From: Cannabis sativa
Lineage: Eukaryota > Streptophyta > Magnoliopsida > Rosales > Cannabaceae
NCBI RefSeq assembly: GCF_029168945.1
Contig: NC_083602.1
Span: 90,096,027 to 90,160,026, forward strand
Reading direction: 5' to 3'
DNA: 64,000 nucleotides
Part shown: positions 37,563-47,454 of the stretch, piece after piece
Numbering within the stretch: the stretch's first letter is position 1
Layout of the letters: each line of letters opens with the position of its first letter
Made by a program: the position numbers and the translations under genes
The notes under the pieces: model-generated
Seen by the model: only the letters and a program-made list of their open reading frames with translations
Told to the model about the DNA's origin: nothing
Database searches by the model: none

Positions 37563-38654
37563 TATTTTTTTTAATAATAATTATTAAATTAAAATATACG
37601 AAATTTTTGTACAATCTTATAAGTGGAAGTGAGAAAAATATATGAAATCAAACAATTAATTATGTTGATAATGATAAAATGGTTTATGGTAATTTTGAAC
37701 TCTAATTGTCCAAATAATTAATTAAGTTAATTTTTCATCATTGGATTGAATGAGGCTAATTATAATAGTCAAAAACATTGATGGAATGTTTTATCCGACA
37801 AATGGATTGATTGAATGATTTATTATATAGGTACTTTACTTAATGAGATCTTGAATTTTTATTATTATTATTATTTAAAAAAAAAATAATTAGATCTTGA
37901 ATTATTGTTACATCCAAAATGCTTGTTGTTATAGAGAATATTATTAAGTAATTATTTTCTTAAATGGGGTTGAAATTTATTAACTTATAGCCATGTGTGT
38001 CAATTGAATTACCATATTCAAAAAAAGAAAGAAAGAAAAAGAAAAAGAATTAAGACTTGTGTTAAGTCATTTTTCAACACAATAATAAAGTATAGGTCAA
38101 TTCATTGTATAGATTGTAAATTGCACGTATTAATTTTTGTCTTATTATAAGAAAAAAATAATAATAATTCATTTTCATAACATGGCACTTGCATTGAATC
38201 CATATTATTATTTTAATATTTTACTAAGTGACAAAGAAAATTAAATAATGCAACTCTCACTATCTCTAATCTCTATCTTCCTAAATAAATAAATAAATAA
38301 AATTATTGGAATGACTTGTTTAATTGAAGATCGTATATATTGCTAGAAAAATGATAAACTGCAATTTTAATTTTTTTTATAGCTTTCACTATAATTAACT
38401 CCTTTTTTATTTGAGTTCACATAATTTATATAAATTAATTGTAGAATATGTTATTTTGTTCACCACATATAATTTGCTCATTTATTAATTTTATTAATTA
38501 CAACATAATTTGCAGTAGCTCATTTATACTATTAATTATTTGTAGTAAAATGCCATTATTAGACATGAGGACTCAATCATATATAAACAGAACATGAACT
38601 AATAAATCAAAGGTTAAAAATAGACTAACACACAAAATTTTTAGTGGTTCTACC
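37563..38654. other. Intergenic, no gene seen
   Basis: AT-rich sequence without recognisable termini. The last 60 bp before the TRIM, and the stretch 39390-39640 on its other side, together look like an older repeat split by the TRIM insertion. Confidence 0.3.
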
Positions 38655-39389
38655 TGTTAGGCCCCGTTCTTCCATTTTGTTGGGCGCTAACTCACCTTAA
38701 TTTTGACATTAATATGATATTATTCGCTTTGCGCTTAAGCATTCATGATTTTATTTTTAGGCACCTTTCTCAAAAAACCTCATACTAATGGAGTAGGTAT
38801 AACACTTATATTCAAGACAACTCTTGCCTATTATTCCAATGTAATACTTGAGTTGATACCCCAACAATCCTCCCCTCAAATCAAGGATCACATACTCGTG
38901 GCCTCCCTTCCAACGAAACCACCTTATACCGCCGCTATAACCAATGGAACTCGGTGCCTGGCTATCACCTTTGTCAGGAATGACTTTCAACAGAGGTCCT
39001 ATCACCGATCTCTATCTTGTACCGCCGTAATCATCAACGAGACACGTCACCTCAATATCAGGTAGACTTTCGAAACAAGGCACCATATAGAACTTTAATT
39101 GCGAGGTCATCACATTTAGGGCTTCCCCCACACATCACAAATGCAGTTTACTATCTCAGCGTTCCTAAACTTTTAGCTCTGATACCACTTGTTGGGCCTC
39201 GTTCTTCCACCTAGTCGGGCTGCTACCTCACATTGACTCCCACATTAGTATTATATTGTTTGCTTTGAGCTTAAGCCCTCACAATTTTATTATTGGAAAT
39301 CTTCATACTAATGACGTAAGTAGAACAGTTATATCTAAGATAATTACTGCCTATTCTTCTAATGTGGGACTTGAGTTGATACCCCAACA
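38655..39389 (-). mobile_element. Complete TRIM retrotransposon, minus orientation, 735 bp
   Basis: Two LTRs in direct orientation, 39190-39389 (5' in the element's sense, 200 bp) and 38655-38866 (3', 212 bp), each starting TGTTGGGGTATCAACTCAAG and ending in a GGCCCAACA/GGCCTAACA type terminus when read on the minus strand. Next to the 5' LTR is a primer-binding site TGGTATCAGAGC (39176-39187, complementary to the 3' end of initiator tRNA-Met). Next to the 3' LTR is a polypurine tract GATTTGAGGGGAGGAT (38867-38882). The element is flanked by CTACC on both sides (38650-38654 and 39390-39394). The 323-bp interior has no coding capacity, so it depends on proteins from another element. The LTRs differ at many sites, so the insertion is not recent. 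Confidence 0.93.
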
Positions 39390-39710
39390 CTACCGTAGGT
39401 TTTTCAACCTTTGGAAACAACCTTCGAAGCCACACAAACTTTGATAATCTTTATTCAATCCCTATAAAACCAATACAAAGTTTGTCCAAAAACTTTACAA
39501 TCAAAAGACAGTTCTTAGAGCTCAAAAACACTCAGACATCTCATAATATCTCTATATTTTCTAATAATGGGATTACATTAGTTAAGACAAGCCTTATATA
39601 GGTTTTGGTACAAACACTAATCAACCAACTTAATTGTCTTCTTATTTGAGTGTTGCTAGCTACTAATAAAGTACCAAGTAAGTTGATCACAACACCACAT
39701 TATTAAAACT

Positions 39711-39711
39711 A

Positions 39712-39746
<35 letters not shown>
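39711..39746. repeat. TAT/ATT microsatellite
   Basis: About twelve uninterrupted trinucleotide units. Confidence 0.9.
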
Positions 39747-40109
39747 GGGACATTTACTGCATAACTACTTAATGGATTTATAATAGGTAGGAATTTATTA
39801 AATTCTTTTTAACGACAAAACTATCTAATTTTGTTGTAATTTTATCCAATATATCTTTCTCAACACATTTTGTTTTTAAATTTGTTTGTACATATATAAG
39901 AACACGATTAATACCCGTCGTTTAATCCTTATTAATAAATATGTATTAATTGTATCCTTAATTAGATGTGTGCGGAAAAACTCAAAAATATGAAATGAAC
40001 GGGATGAAATTGAACAAAATTAAATAAAATTACACTTTTAGTAATATTAGATAGTTTTGTCACTAAAAAAATTAAAAAAAAAAAAAAATTACATGTTACA
40101 AACTAGTTA
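39747..40109. other. Intergenic, no gene seen
   Basis: AT-rich, ends in an A-rich tract (about 40070-40090). Nothing coding. Confidence 0.3.
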
Positions 40110-40262
40110 TGTCTCATAACCACTTGGGGCTAGCTCAAGTAGCCATAGGTGGGTGTGTGAGTGTTGGAGGTCCTGGGTTCGAGTCCCAGGTAAAACATGA
40201 TGTAATATATAAACGCTTGAATCAAAAAACTAGTTATGTCTCAAATCTCTCTTCCTTTTTTC
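40110..40262 (+). repeat. tRNA-derived SINE with intact-looking A and B boxes
   Basis: A-box GGCTAGCTCAAGTAGC and, about 35 nt later, a perfect B-box core GGTTCGAGTCC within CCTGGGTTCGAGTCCCAGG. It is followed by a short body and T-rich tail ending in a TTA microsatellite. This is the arrangement of plant Au-like SINEs. No target duplication determined because the 3' end runs into simple repeats. Confidence 0.7.

Positions 40263-40263
<1 letters not shown>

Positions 40264-40320
<57 letters not shown>
40264..40320. repeat. TTA microsatellite
   Basis: About 19 uninterrupted units between the SINE tail and the MITE at 40321; it also supplied the MITE's target site. Confidence 0.95.
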
Positions 40321-40665
40321 GAGTAATTTATAGTATAAATACTTAAGTTTAACTTTCTGTTGTAGATAAATACTTAAATTTTATTTTTGACGTTAATTAT
40401 ACCTAACTTATATTTCTAAAACTAAGTGTCAAGTCAATGCCATGTGGTAGTTCCTAATTGGTTTAGGTCATTAAATTTTTATTTTTATTTAAAAATTAAT
40501 TTAAATATACCCAAAAAATAACACGTGGATAATGACTTTACACTACGTTTAGATACCTACAAAAGCTTTAAAAATATAAATTAAGTATTATTACCATAAA
40601 AATTAAATTTAGTTATTTATTTATAAGTGAGAGTTAAACTTATTTGTTTATTTCATAAATTACTC
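40321..40665. repeat. GAGTAATTT-type MITE, best preserved copy
   Basis: Ends GAGTAATTTATAGTATAAAT and (inverse complement) GAGTAATTTATGAAATAAAC. Flanked by TATTATTAT (40312-40320) and TACTATTAT (40666-40674), a 9-bp duplication with one mismatch, consistent with a Mutator-like origin. 345 bp, non-coding. Confidence 0.75.
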
Positions 40666-40674
40666 TACTATTAT

Positions 40675-41746
40675 TAAATATTTTTATTGTTATTGACCTA
40701 GAGAAGGGCTATTTTTGTAAAAACAATGATTGGTAAGAACATGTGGAAACTAGTGAAGATTTTGAGTGGTGCAGTTGTTATCCAATAGATTAAAATTAAA
40801 ATAAAGAATATATTATCTTATTTACTTTATATATATAAATAATAAAAAATAAGTAGCAAAATGACAAGCACTCAAATATTTTATAGAAAAATTATCTGTT
40901 TATTTTATAATAATTAGTTATTTACTATTATTCGTGATTTTCAGACAGATTTTATTTTTATTTTAATTTAAGTTATAAATTATTAATATATATTTTTTAT
41001 TATTATTTAAATTTTTGTTTCTTAAACTATAAACTATTCACAAAGCTATAAATATGTGTGTATTTGTACTGTTTTGGACCAATTCATATTTTGAAAAGTT
41101 TATAAAAATATAAGTTGTGTTGTGCTAAATCATAAAAATACATGAGTTGTGTCGTGCTATCAATTTTATAGAATATGTTACTCACACTGATTCAATTTTA
41201 AATGAATCAGTTAATTTTCTTATATGAACTTAATAATCCGTGCTTCATATGTTTATTACAATCAACGAGCTAATTACTATACTATATGTGTTTTTTTCTA
41301 TATAGTTTTAATAATTTTTATGTAATTTTTCAACAATAATTATACAATCATATTAAAAAAATTATATAAGTAATATTTACTATCATTTTAATTTATATAT
41401 AATTGAGAAATTTATTATTATTATTATTATTATCATTGTTATTATTATCGAGCTCTTTTTAATATATTGTCATGCTTTGGAGTTAGTTTATTCGTGTTTA
41501 CTTATCGCGCTTGTGAGTTCTTTTGTGTTCCATTATACTTTTAGATTATTCTATTTGTGCTTATGTGTCGCACCTTTAGACTTGTAGTGTCATGTTTAAA
41601 CCCAAATTTTTTGTATCATACGTCACATGTCAATTTGCAAATCAGTATCGTGTCTTGTCCAATAAATGGTTAGCGATTTTATATATAATCGTTATTAAGA
41701 TGAAATAAGTGGGACCCGATATTGAATTGCACTAATAACAATATTA
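40675..41746. other. Intergenic, no gene seen
   Basis: AT-rich. ATT tract at about 41410-41450; a fragment of the small MITE family (GTGGGACCCGATATTGAATT) at about 41650-41746. Confidence 0.35.
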
Positions 41747-42468
41747 GAGTCTCCAACCATGCTCTCTAAACACACTCCTTAGTTAAAATAGGGAGTGAAA
41801 CTTGAAAAAATAGCTCCAACCATGCAAAAAAATGACTCTATAATACAAATTGGATAGAGAACTCTCTAAATGTAGGAAATTTCCTACTTTTTTGCTAAAC
41901 TTTTTTTAATAATATTTTAATCAAAAATAATATTACTTTTTCATTATTTTATAAGATTAAATTATATTGACAAATTTAAATTATAAAATATTATTAAAAT
42001 AATCAAATACTAACTATAGTAGAATGCATGGTTAGAACAACAATAATAAAAAGGTAAATTAGAATGTTTACTCCCTAAACTTTGACATGTACCAAATCAT
42101 GCCCCTAAATTATTCTATCTGTTAAAAATTTTTCTTGAACTATTGAGATTGTTGGATTTAAGGATTTTTGTCCAATTTCATTCAATTATGCTATTCAGAC
42201 TTTGATATCTACCAAATCATGCTCCCTAAACTTTAATTAATTCATGTTAGACTTTATTTACTAAAATTGGACAAAAGTCTTTAAATCTAACAATCTCAAT
42301 AATATATGAGGAATTTTTAATGATCTTAAAAATTTAGAGGGCATAATTTGGTACATGTCAAAATTCGAAAAACAAAATCCTAATTAGCTTAATAAAAATG
42401 GCTTTCTATTTAAACTTCTTAGCTATTTTAGCTAAAATAAAATAAAAAGTATATCATTAGAAATGCTC
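41747..42468. repeat. Harbinger-type MITE carrying a nested MITE
   Basis: Left end GAGTCTCCAACCATGCTC and right end (inverse complement GAGCATTTCTAATGAT) are flanked by TTA on both sides (41744-41746 and 42469-42471). The core is interrupted by the repeat at 42055-42390. Confidence 0.5.
42055..42390. repeat. MITE nested in the Harbinger-type MITE
   Basis: Inverted ends: ACTTTGACATGTACCAAATC near the left and GATTTGGTACATGTCAAAAT-like (GCATAATTTGGTACATGTCA) near the right. Internal ATTGAGATTGTTGGATTTAA with its inverse TTAAATCTAACAATCTCAAT. A related copy lies at 19085-19405. Confidence 0.6.
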
Positions 42469-42992
42469 TTATACCTTACAAGAGTACTAAACACTATTAG
42501 TTTCCTAAAATATTTCTCTTTTGAAAAATATAAACTCTAAATTATCATTTAATAAATACAAGAGTCAATGACATAAAGTTATAAACTCCAAGAATTAATT
42601 AATTTTTATTTCTCTCTTCATAGAATTGGAATTATTACCTTACTGATTTGATTTCCCATATATATTATATATAATAAATAAAACAATGAAGAACATGCAA
42701 GTATAAAATCACTATTATTGTTATAATGGTGGAGTGGTTGCTTAATTTGAATTAATTAATTAATTAATATGACTAGGTTTATTTATGCATGCTTTCACAT
42801 GGAATGGCATGCAATTGTTAAAATAAATTAAAGTTTTTGCTACAAAAAATAATGGCTCTTAATCATCCAAGGGGTCAGTGCTCTTATTCAACTTTCATAA
42901 AATTAATAATTAGTACATTTTCAGTATTTTTTGAGAAATTAAATTAATAAAATTAAACATCAAAAAAAAAATATATCATTAATCAAACTACT

Positions 42993-43421
42993 TGTAACGT
43001 CCCCGCTTCAAGCCTCCATTGGGCCCTTACACCCACGGAATGAATGACTCTTATACACGAGTACGTCACTGCATTTCCTTCATGGGCCGGCAGTGACCCT
43101 GCGAGACCAACACAAGTGTTTCCAGCGTGCTTTGTCCTCACTCACACGCTTCCTGGGAAGACTTCCCAGGAGGTCACCCATCCTTGAAATTGCTCCCAAG
43201 CCAAGCACGCTTAACTGTGGAGTTCTTTCGTGATGGGTGACCTCCTGGGAAGTCTTCCCAGGAAGCGTGTGAGTGAGGACAAAGCACGCTGGAAACACTT
43301 GTGTTGGTCTGTAGGGCCGGGCCGTCGTCCATGAAGCAGCTAGAGAGACGTACTCGTGTATAAGAGCCATTCATTCCGTGGGTGTAAGGACCCAATGGAG
43401 GCTTGAAGCGGGGACGTTACA
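42993..43421 (+). repeat. Palindromic 5' LTR made of 5S-rRNA-derived, Cassandra-like sequence
   Basis: The first about 190 bp are a nearly perfect inverted copy of the last about 190 bp (TGTAACGTCCCCGCTTCAAG at the left; its complement CTTGAAGCGGGGACGTTACA at the right). Between them lies a single segment of about 50 bp holding the 5S A-box region in antisense (complement reads GAACTCCACAGTTAAGCGTG). The 5S C-box motif GATGGGTGACCTCCTGGGAA occurs once in each orientation. The normal 5' half of a Cassandra LTR, as seen at 46227-46395, is absent. A TATA-like GTATAAGAG occurs in both arms in opposite directions. Confidence 0.85.
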
Positions 43422-43423
43422 AA

Positions 43424-43436
43424 TGGTATCAGAGCC
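43424..43436 (+). promoter_or_regulatory. Primer-binding site, initiator tRNA-Met type
   Basis: TGGTATCAGAGCC, two bases after the LTR end, is complementary to the 3' end of plant initiator tRNA-Met. Confidence 0.9.
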
Positions 43437-43866
43437 ACAGTTACATTGATCTTGAATTCACGCGACATACACACCATCGCTGCAAAGGATCAACTTGTCA
43501 TCAAGTATGTATGCCTTATATATGTTATGTCTTATATATTAAATTTGGTTTAGTCTTTATCTTTTGATTTTCCTTTAGTTAGCTAGAAGTTTAGGGTATG
43601 GTTAATCGAAACAATTAACTGATTCTTCGGAGTTAGAATTTTAGTATAACTCAAACAATTTTCTTATTAGTGTATTTTTTTTATGAGTGAAGATTATTTA
43701 TTTATTTATTTATTTTACATGGTGAATTGTTGCTTGATGATTTACGTTTTTTTTAAGTTTATATAATTTAGTGTATAGATATTTCCTTTTTCAGCGAGAT
43801 ACATCTTTCGTTATTATTCTTACCGCTACCATCTCCTTTCTTTTGAAGAACAAGTTAAGGGATTTG

Positions 43867-45460
43867 ATGGAAAACGGTGAACCCAGAAGATCAACCCGGT
43901 TGAATGAAAGAGCGGCTGTAAGAGACCGAGCTAGAGGTCGGGGGCGAGGAGGTGCTCACGGTCGAGGTCGCGGTCGAGGCAGGGGAAACCAGCATGTCCC
44001 TGCCGAGGCGGTGATCCAGGAGAATCAAAATGCCCCTGTAAATGGACAACAACCAGGTCAAGGTGGGGGCAACCACGAAGTCCCTGCTGGGGTAGTTGGT
44101 CAAGAACACCAAAACGCCCCTGTAGTGGTGCCACCACAACAAGAAGATTTGGCGCAAGAAGTTGCTCGTCTCAAGGAAGAAATTAGGAAGCGAGATGAAG
44201 AGGCTCACAACCGTCAGGAACAACCCAATCAAGGACAACATCAATTTTTGCCGGTGCAATACATGCCTGTGCCGGAGGGTCGATGGGAACCAATATATGA
44301 AAGGTTCCGCAAGCAACACCCACTAAATTTTGAAGGGGGCTCAAATCCAATGGAAGCTGAAGAATGGTTAAGAATAGTGGAAGGTATTGGTGAGTACATG
44401 CGGCTCGGTAACGGAGATAGTGTAGCTTGTGCTGCTAGTTTATTGAAAAAGGATGCCCGCATCTGGTGGGATGTTATTAAACAAACACGGGATGTGGCCG
44501 CAATGACCTGGGCTGACTTTGTACAAGTTTTTAACAAAAAATACTACAGTGAAGCAATACGCTCAGCTAGAGTTAATGAGTTCACGAACCTGAGGCAGGG
44601 TAAGTCTACAGTTACAGAGTATGCTCGCCAATTTGACAGATTAGCAAAGTTTGCCACAGATCTGGTTCCTACTGAGTTTCTGAGGATTCATCGTTTTACT
44701 GAAGGGCTCGACTCCCGAATAAGTCGGGACATAGCGATGTCAGGAGTAAGGGCAACCACGTATGCTGAGGTACTGGAAAAAGCCCTAGAAGCTGAGTTGT
44801 GTGAAAGTCGTATACAGAAAGACAATACGAAGGTGGGAGGCCGAGAAAGGCCAGTAACGGAGGTGGTGATAACAAAAGAAAACTGCCAAGTAACCAACAC
44901 AACGAAGCCGACAAGAGAAACAAGATAGGGTCCAATAACTACAAAGGGAAGAAGCCATATGTGGAGTACCCCCTATGCCCAACATGTGGTCGTAAGCATC
45001 CGGGAGAATGTCGACTGAAAGGCAAGACTTGTTACAAGTGTGGGCAACCAGGCCACTATAAGAAGGACTGTCCACAAAAGGGTGATCAACTCAAGGATGA
45101 CAAACTTGTCCCGGCTCGAGTATTTGCACTAACCGAGGGGGAGGCCGAGACTAGTAACAACGTGGTTGCGGTCGATTTCTATCTCTGGAAAACTATGTAC
45201 TGTTTTATTTGATTCTGGAGCTACGCACTCATTTATTGCTTTAAAGATGATAGATAAGTTAGAACTACCGTATGTAAACTTTAGTTATAAGTTCATGACG
45301 GAGTTGCCCTCGGGCGAGGTTATGATATCATCTAGAGGAGTGCGGGATGCGCCAATAAGGATTGCAGACAAGGAACTTAGTGGAGATCTGATAGAGCTGG
45401 AGATGAGGGATTACGATCTTATCTTGGGTATGGATTGGCTATCACGACATGAAGCAGCCA
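43867..45460 (+). pseudogene. gag-protease of the 5S-LTR element, two frameshifts and truncated
   Basis: Starts MENGEPRRSTRLNERA at 43867; Arg/Gly-rich N-terminus (about residues 19-40), then a Ty3-type retrotransposon gag domain (PLNFEGGSNPMEAEEWL, KKDARIWWDVI, KKYYSEAIRSARVNEF). The frame shifts near 44860-44930, after which a [13 protein letters not shown] segment and the CCHC knuckle [14 protein letters not shown] follow (about 44985-45072). It shifts back near 45165, giving an aspartic protease with FDSGATHSF (about 45208) and LGMDWLSRH (about 45424). It stops there because of a deletion into the 3' LTR. The protein resembles Tekay/chromovirus gag-pro. Without RT or chromodomain the lineage is provisional. 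Confidence 0.85.
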
Positions 45461-45539
45461 GAGTGACGTACTCGTGTATAAGAGCCATTCATTCCGTGGG
45501 TGTAAGGGCCCAATGGAGGCTTGAAGCGGGGACGTTACA
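45452..45539 (+). repeat. 3' LTR remnant of the 5S-LTR element
   Basis: From CATGAAGCAGC onward it matches the last about 88 bp of the 5' LTR right arm (GACGTACTCGTGTATAAGAG, GGCTTGAAGCGGGGACGTTA). The join to the protease coding sequence falls exactly in CATGAAGCAGC, present both in the protease frame and in the LTR. Confidence 0.9.
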
Positions 45540-45544
45540 CTACT

Positions 45545-46226
45545 TTTTCTCAAAAAAAAAAAAAAAAAACAATCAAACTATTAAAATTTAAATGAATGTC
45601 TTTCAAAAAAAAAAAAAAGGGTGAAAATTGTCTGAATATCGTATCAATAGTGTAATTAAAAATTAAATTGATGTGTAATTTAAGAACACACAAGAATATA
45701 TATCCCTTGTTCAAAAAAAAAAAAAAAAGAACACACATGAATTATTATAAATACAAAAACAAAAGGAGATTATTATTTTTATAATGTATTATTAAAATAT
45801 TATAGGCAAGTTAATATAACCATATATGTATATATAATTCACACTTATCTTATTGTCTTATTAACTTTTCCAATGTATAATAAAACATGAATTATGTAAC
45901 AACTTATAATTTCTTCAAATATTTATAATGCATGTAGCCAAGTTAATTTGAAATACTGACTCTTGCCCCTAAAGAAAGAGAACTTAAAATGCCCCCTTGT
46001 TTTTTTTTTTTTTTAATTTTTTTTTATTTTCCTTATCTTAGATTTTAAAAAAAAAATTACAATGTATTTTCAACTAGTGCTATAATTAAATGCATGTCAA
46101 ATTTTTTGACACAAAACAAAATTGGTACGAACCTGAAAAGTATGACTAGTGCACAACTCAACACACAAAAAGAAAAAATATATAGATTCAAACACGATAA
46201 AATAAAATGTTGCAAACTGGCATGAC
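45545..46226. other. Intergenic, no gene seen
   Basis: AT-rich with several A/T homopolymers (45549-45569, 45606-45618, 45714-45729, 45999-46026). Nothing coding. Confidence 0.4.
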
Positions 46227-46608
46227 TGTGACAGTCAGTAGTCCCGTGATCCGTAAGGGGAAACACCGGGTAAGCTGTACAATCCCACACCGCCTTGGGA
46301 AAGGTCAAGTGGGATGATTCTGAGACTGTGTAGGTATGGGACTATACAGTTGAAGAGAGCTTAAATGGATTGATTGGTACTACCTATATCAACAAGGTGC
46401 ATCTTGTTTTCCGGTAGCCCATCTCGAAAGAACTCCACAGTTAAGCGTGCTTGACTTGGAGCAATTTCAAGGATGGGTGACCTCCTGGGAAGTTTTCCCA
46501 GGATGCGTGTGAGTGAGGACAAAGCACGCTGAGAACACTTGTGTTGGTTTGTAGGGTCAGTCATCAATCCATGAAGCAGCTAGAGTGACGTACTCGTGTA
46601 TAAGAACC
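46227..46608 (+). mobile_element. Cassandra-type LTR, truncated on the right by insertion of the Tat element
   Basis: Begins TGTGACAGTCAGTAGTCCCG, aligned to the solo LTR at 8903, and contains a 5S-rRNA-like segment at about 46396-46505. It has GAACTCCACAGTTAAGCGTG (A-box region) and GATGGGTGACCTCCTGGGAA (C-box region), matching plant 5S rRNA closely in the 3' two thirds. It ends at GTATAAGAACC where TGTTGCTCC of the next LTR begins; the homologous LTRs continue beyond this point. This is the complete Cassandra 5' half that the LTR at 42993 lacks. Confidence 0.85.
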
Positions 46609-47391
46609 TGTTGCTCCTAAAATCGCCCAATATACGTGGACCAGTCAGGAAGGGACACGTGGATCAAATTACTTGAGAGAGAACTGCTAAGTCCTTGTAT
46701 GACACCAGGAAGCGTTAATCAAATGGGTCCCGGAAGATGCATCCGGAGTACAAGGTACTCCCGGAAGCGAGCATAGCTCAAAGGCACTCCGGGATGTGTC
46801 AGGTCTCTCCCGAGACATCAAGTCGCATTTAATGCTGCATGGGAGGAAGCGTGTTGGAATTTTGTACACGCAATAAAGTCTGACGGCACATCCCCCAAAC
46901 GGCAGCGCTACAGTAATGATCATTTAAGTCTAGCGACGGCTACTCTGCGAAGAGTCACGTCAATCATAAGACAAAAAGGACATTCTCCATAAAAACCCTA
47001 CAGCACCTAGGGATTTGACCATGCATCACCCATGGTATATTCATCGGAAATGCCCAACTTTATGGATACTTACAGACACATGTGTAAGTACAATTCTAGG
47101 GATTGCCCCTCTAAAACACTATAAATACCCCCTCAAAGCTCATTTAATGGGGTCGGAGAATCTTGGCTGCTTAAGAGCAAACAGAGAAAAAACTCACCAA
47201 GAACATTCTTTGTATTAAAGAGAGAAATATTCTCCCAAGTGTAAGATCTGTATTAAAGACATCCATAAATATCAGTGGCTCGTGGACTAAGGCTCATTAA
47301 CGCCCCAACCACGTAAAAAGTCTTCATCTCGCTTTCTTATAGCTCACTATTATATTCGTATTTTATTAGTTGCCGAAAACCTCGGTCAACA
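46609..47391 (+). repeat. 5' LTR of the Tat element (783 bp)
   Basis: Starts TGTTG and ends CAACA. A TATA-like CTATAAATACCC lies at 47120-47131 and would start transcription about 30 bp further on. Followed by TT and the primer-site motif. Confidence 0.8.
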
Positions 47392-47454
47392 TTTTGGTGC
47401 TTTCATTGAGAGCTGAGGAAAGCTGCTTCGCAACAAGCATTTAACTTCACAACA

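Larger units (their letters stand above)
42993..45539 (+). mobile_element. Internally deleted gag-protease LTR retrotransposon with Cassandra-like (5S-derived) LTRs
   Basis: Bounded by LTR termini TGTAACGT...ACGTTACA and by a perfect 5-bp target duplication CTACT (42988-42992 and 45540-45544). Order: 429-bp palindromic 5' LTR (42993-43421), primer-binding site TGGTATCAGAGCC (43424-43436), gag and protease (43867-about 45460, frameshifted), then directly the last 88 bp of a 3' LTR (45452-45539). Reverse transcriptase, RNase H, integrase and most of the 3' LTR are missing. The gag/protease are of Ty3/gypsy type (chromovirus-like), while both LTRs are of the Cassandra kind, otherwise known from short non-coding elements. 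The shared target duplication shows that the two ends belong to one insertion. Confidence 0.85.

Noticed and set aside
40110..40262. A tRNA gene
   Set aside because: A and B boxes are present but the sequence does not fold into a cloverleaf with paired acceptor ends; it fits a SINE head.
40109..40333. A 74-codon protein with an isoleucine tail
   Set aside because: It is read through the SINE and the TTA microsatellite.
43080..43395. Open frames of 70-96 codons over the palindromic LTR
   Set aside because: They are by-products of GC-rich LTR sequence; no coding signature, and they overlap the hairpin on both strands.
46396..46505. A functional 5S rRNA gene
   Set aside because: Only the 3' two thirds match plant 5S well, the 5' part (GGTGCATCTTGTTTTCC) is the Cassandra type, and it sits inside an LTR, so it is annotated as LTR sequence.
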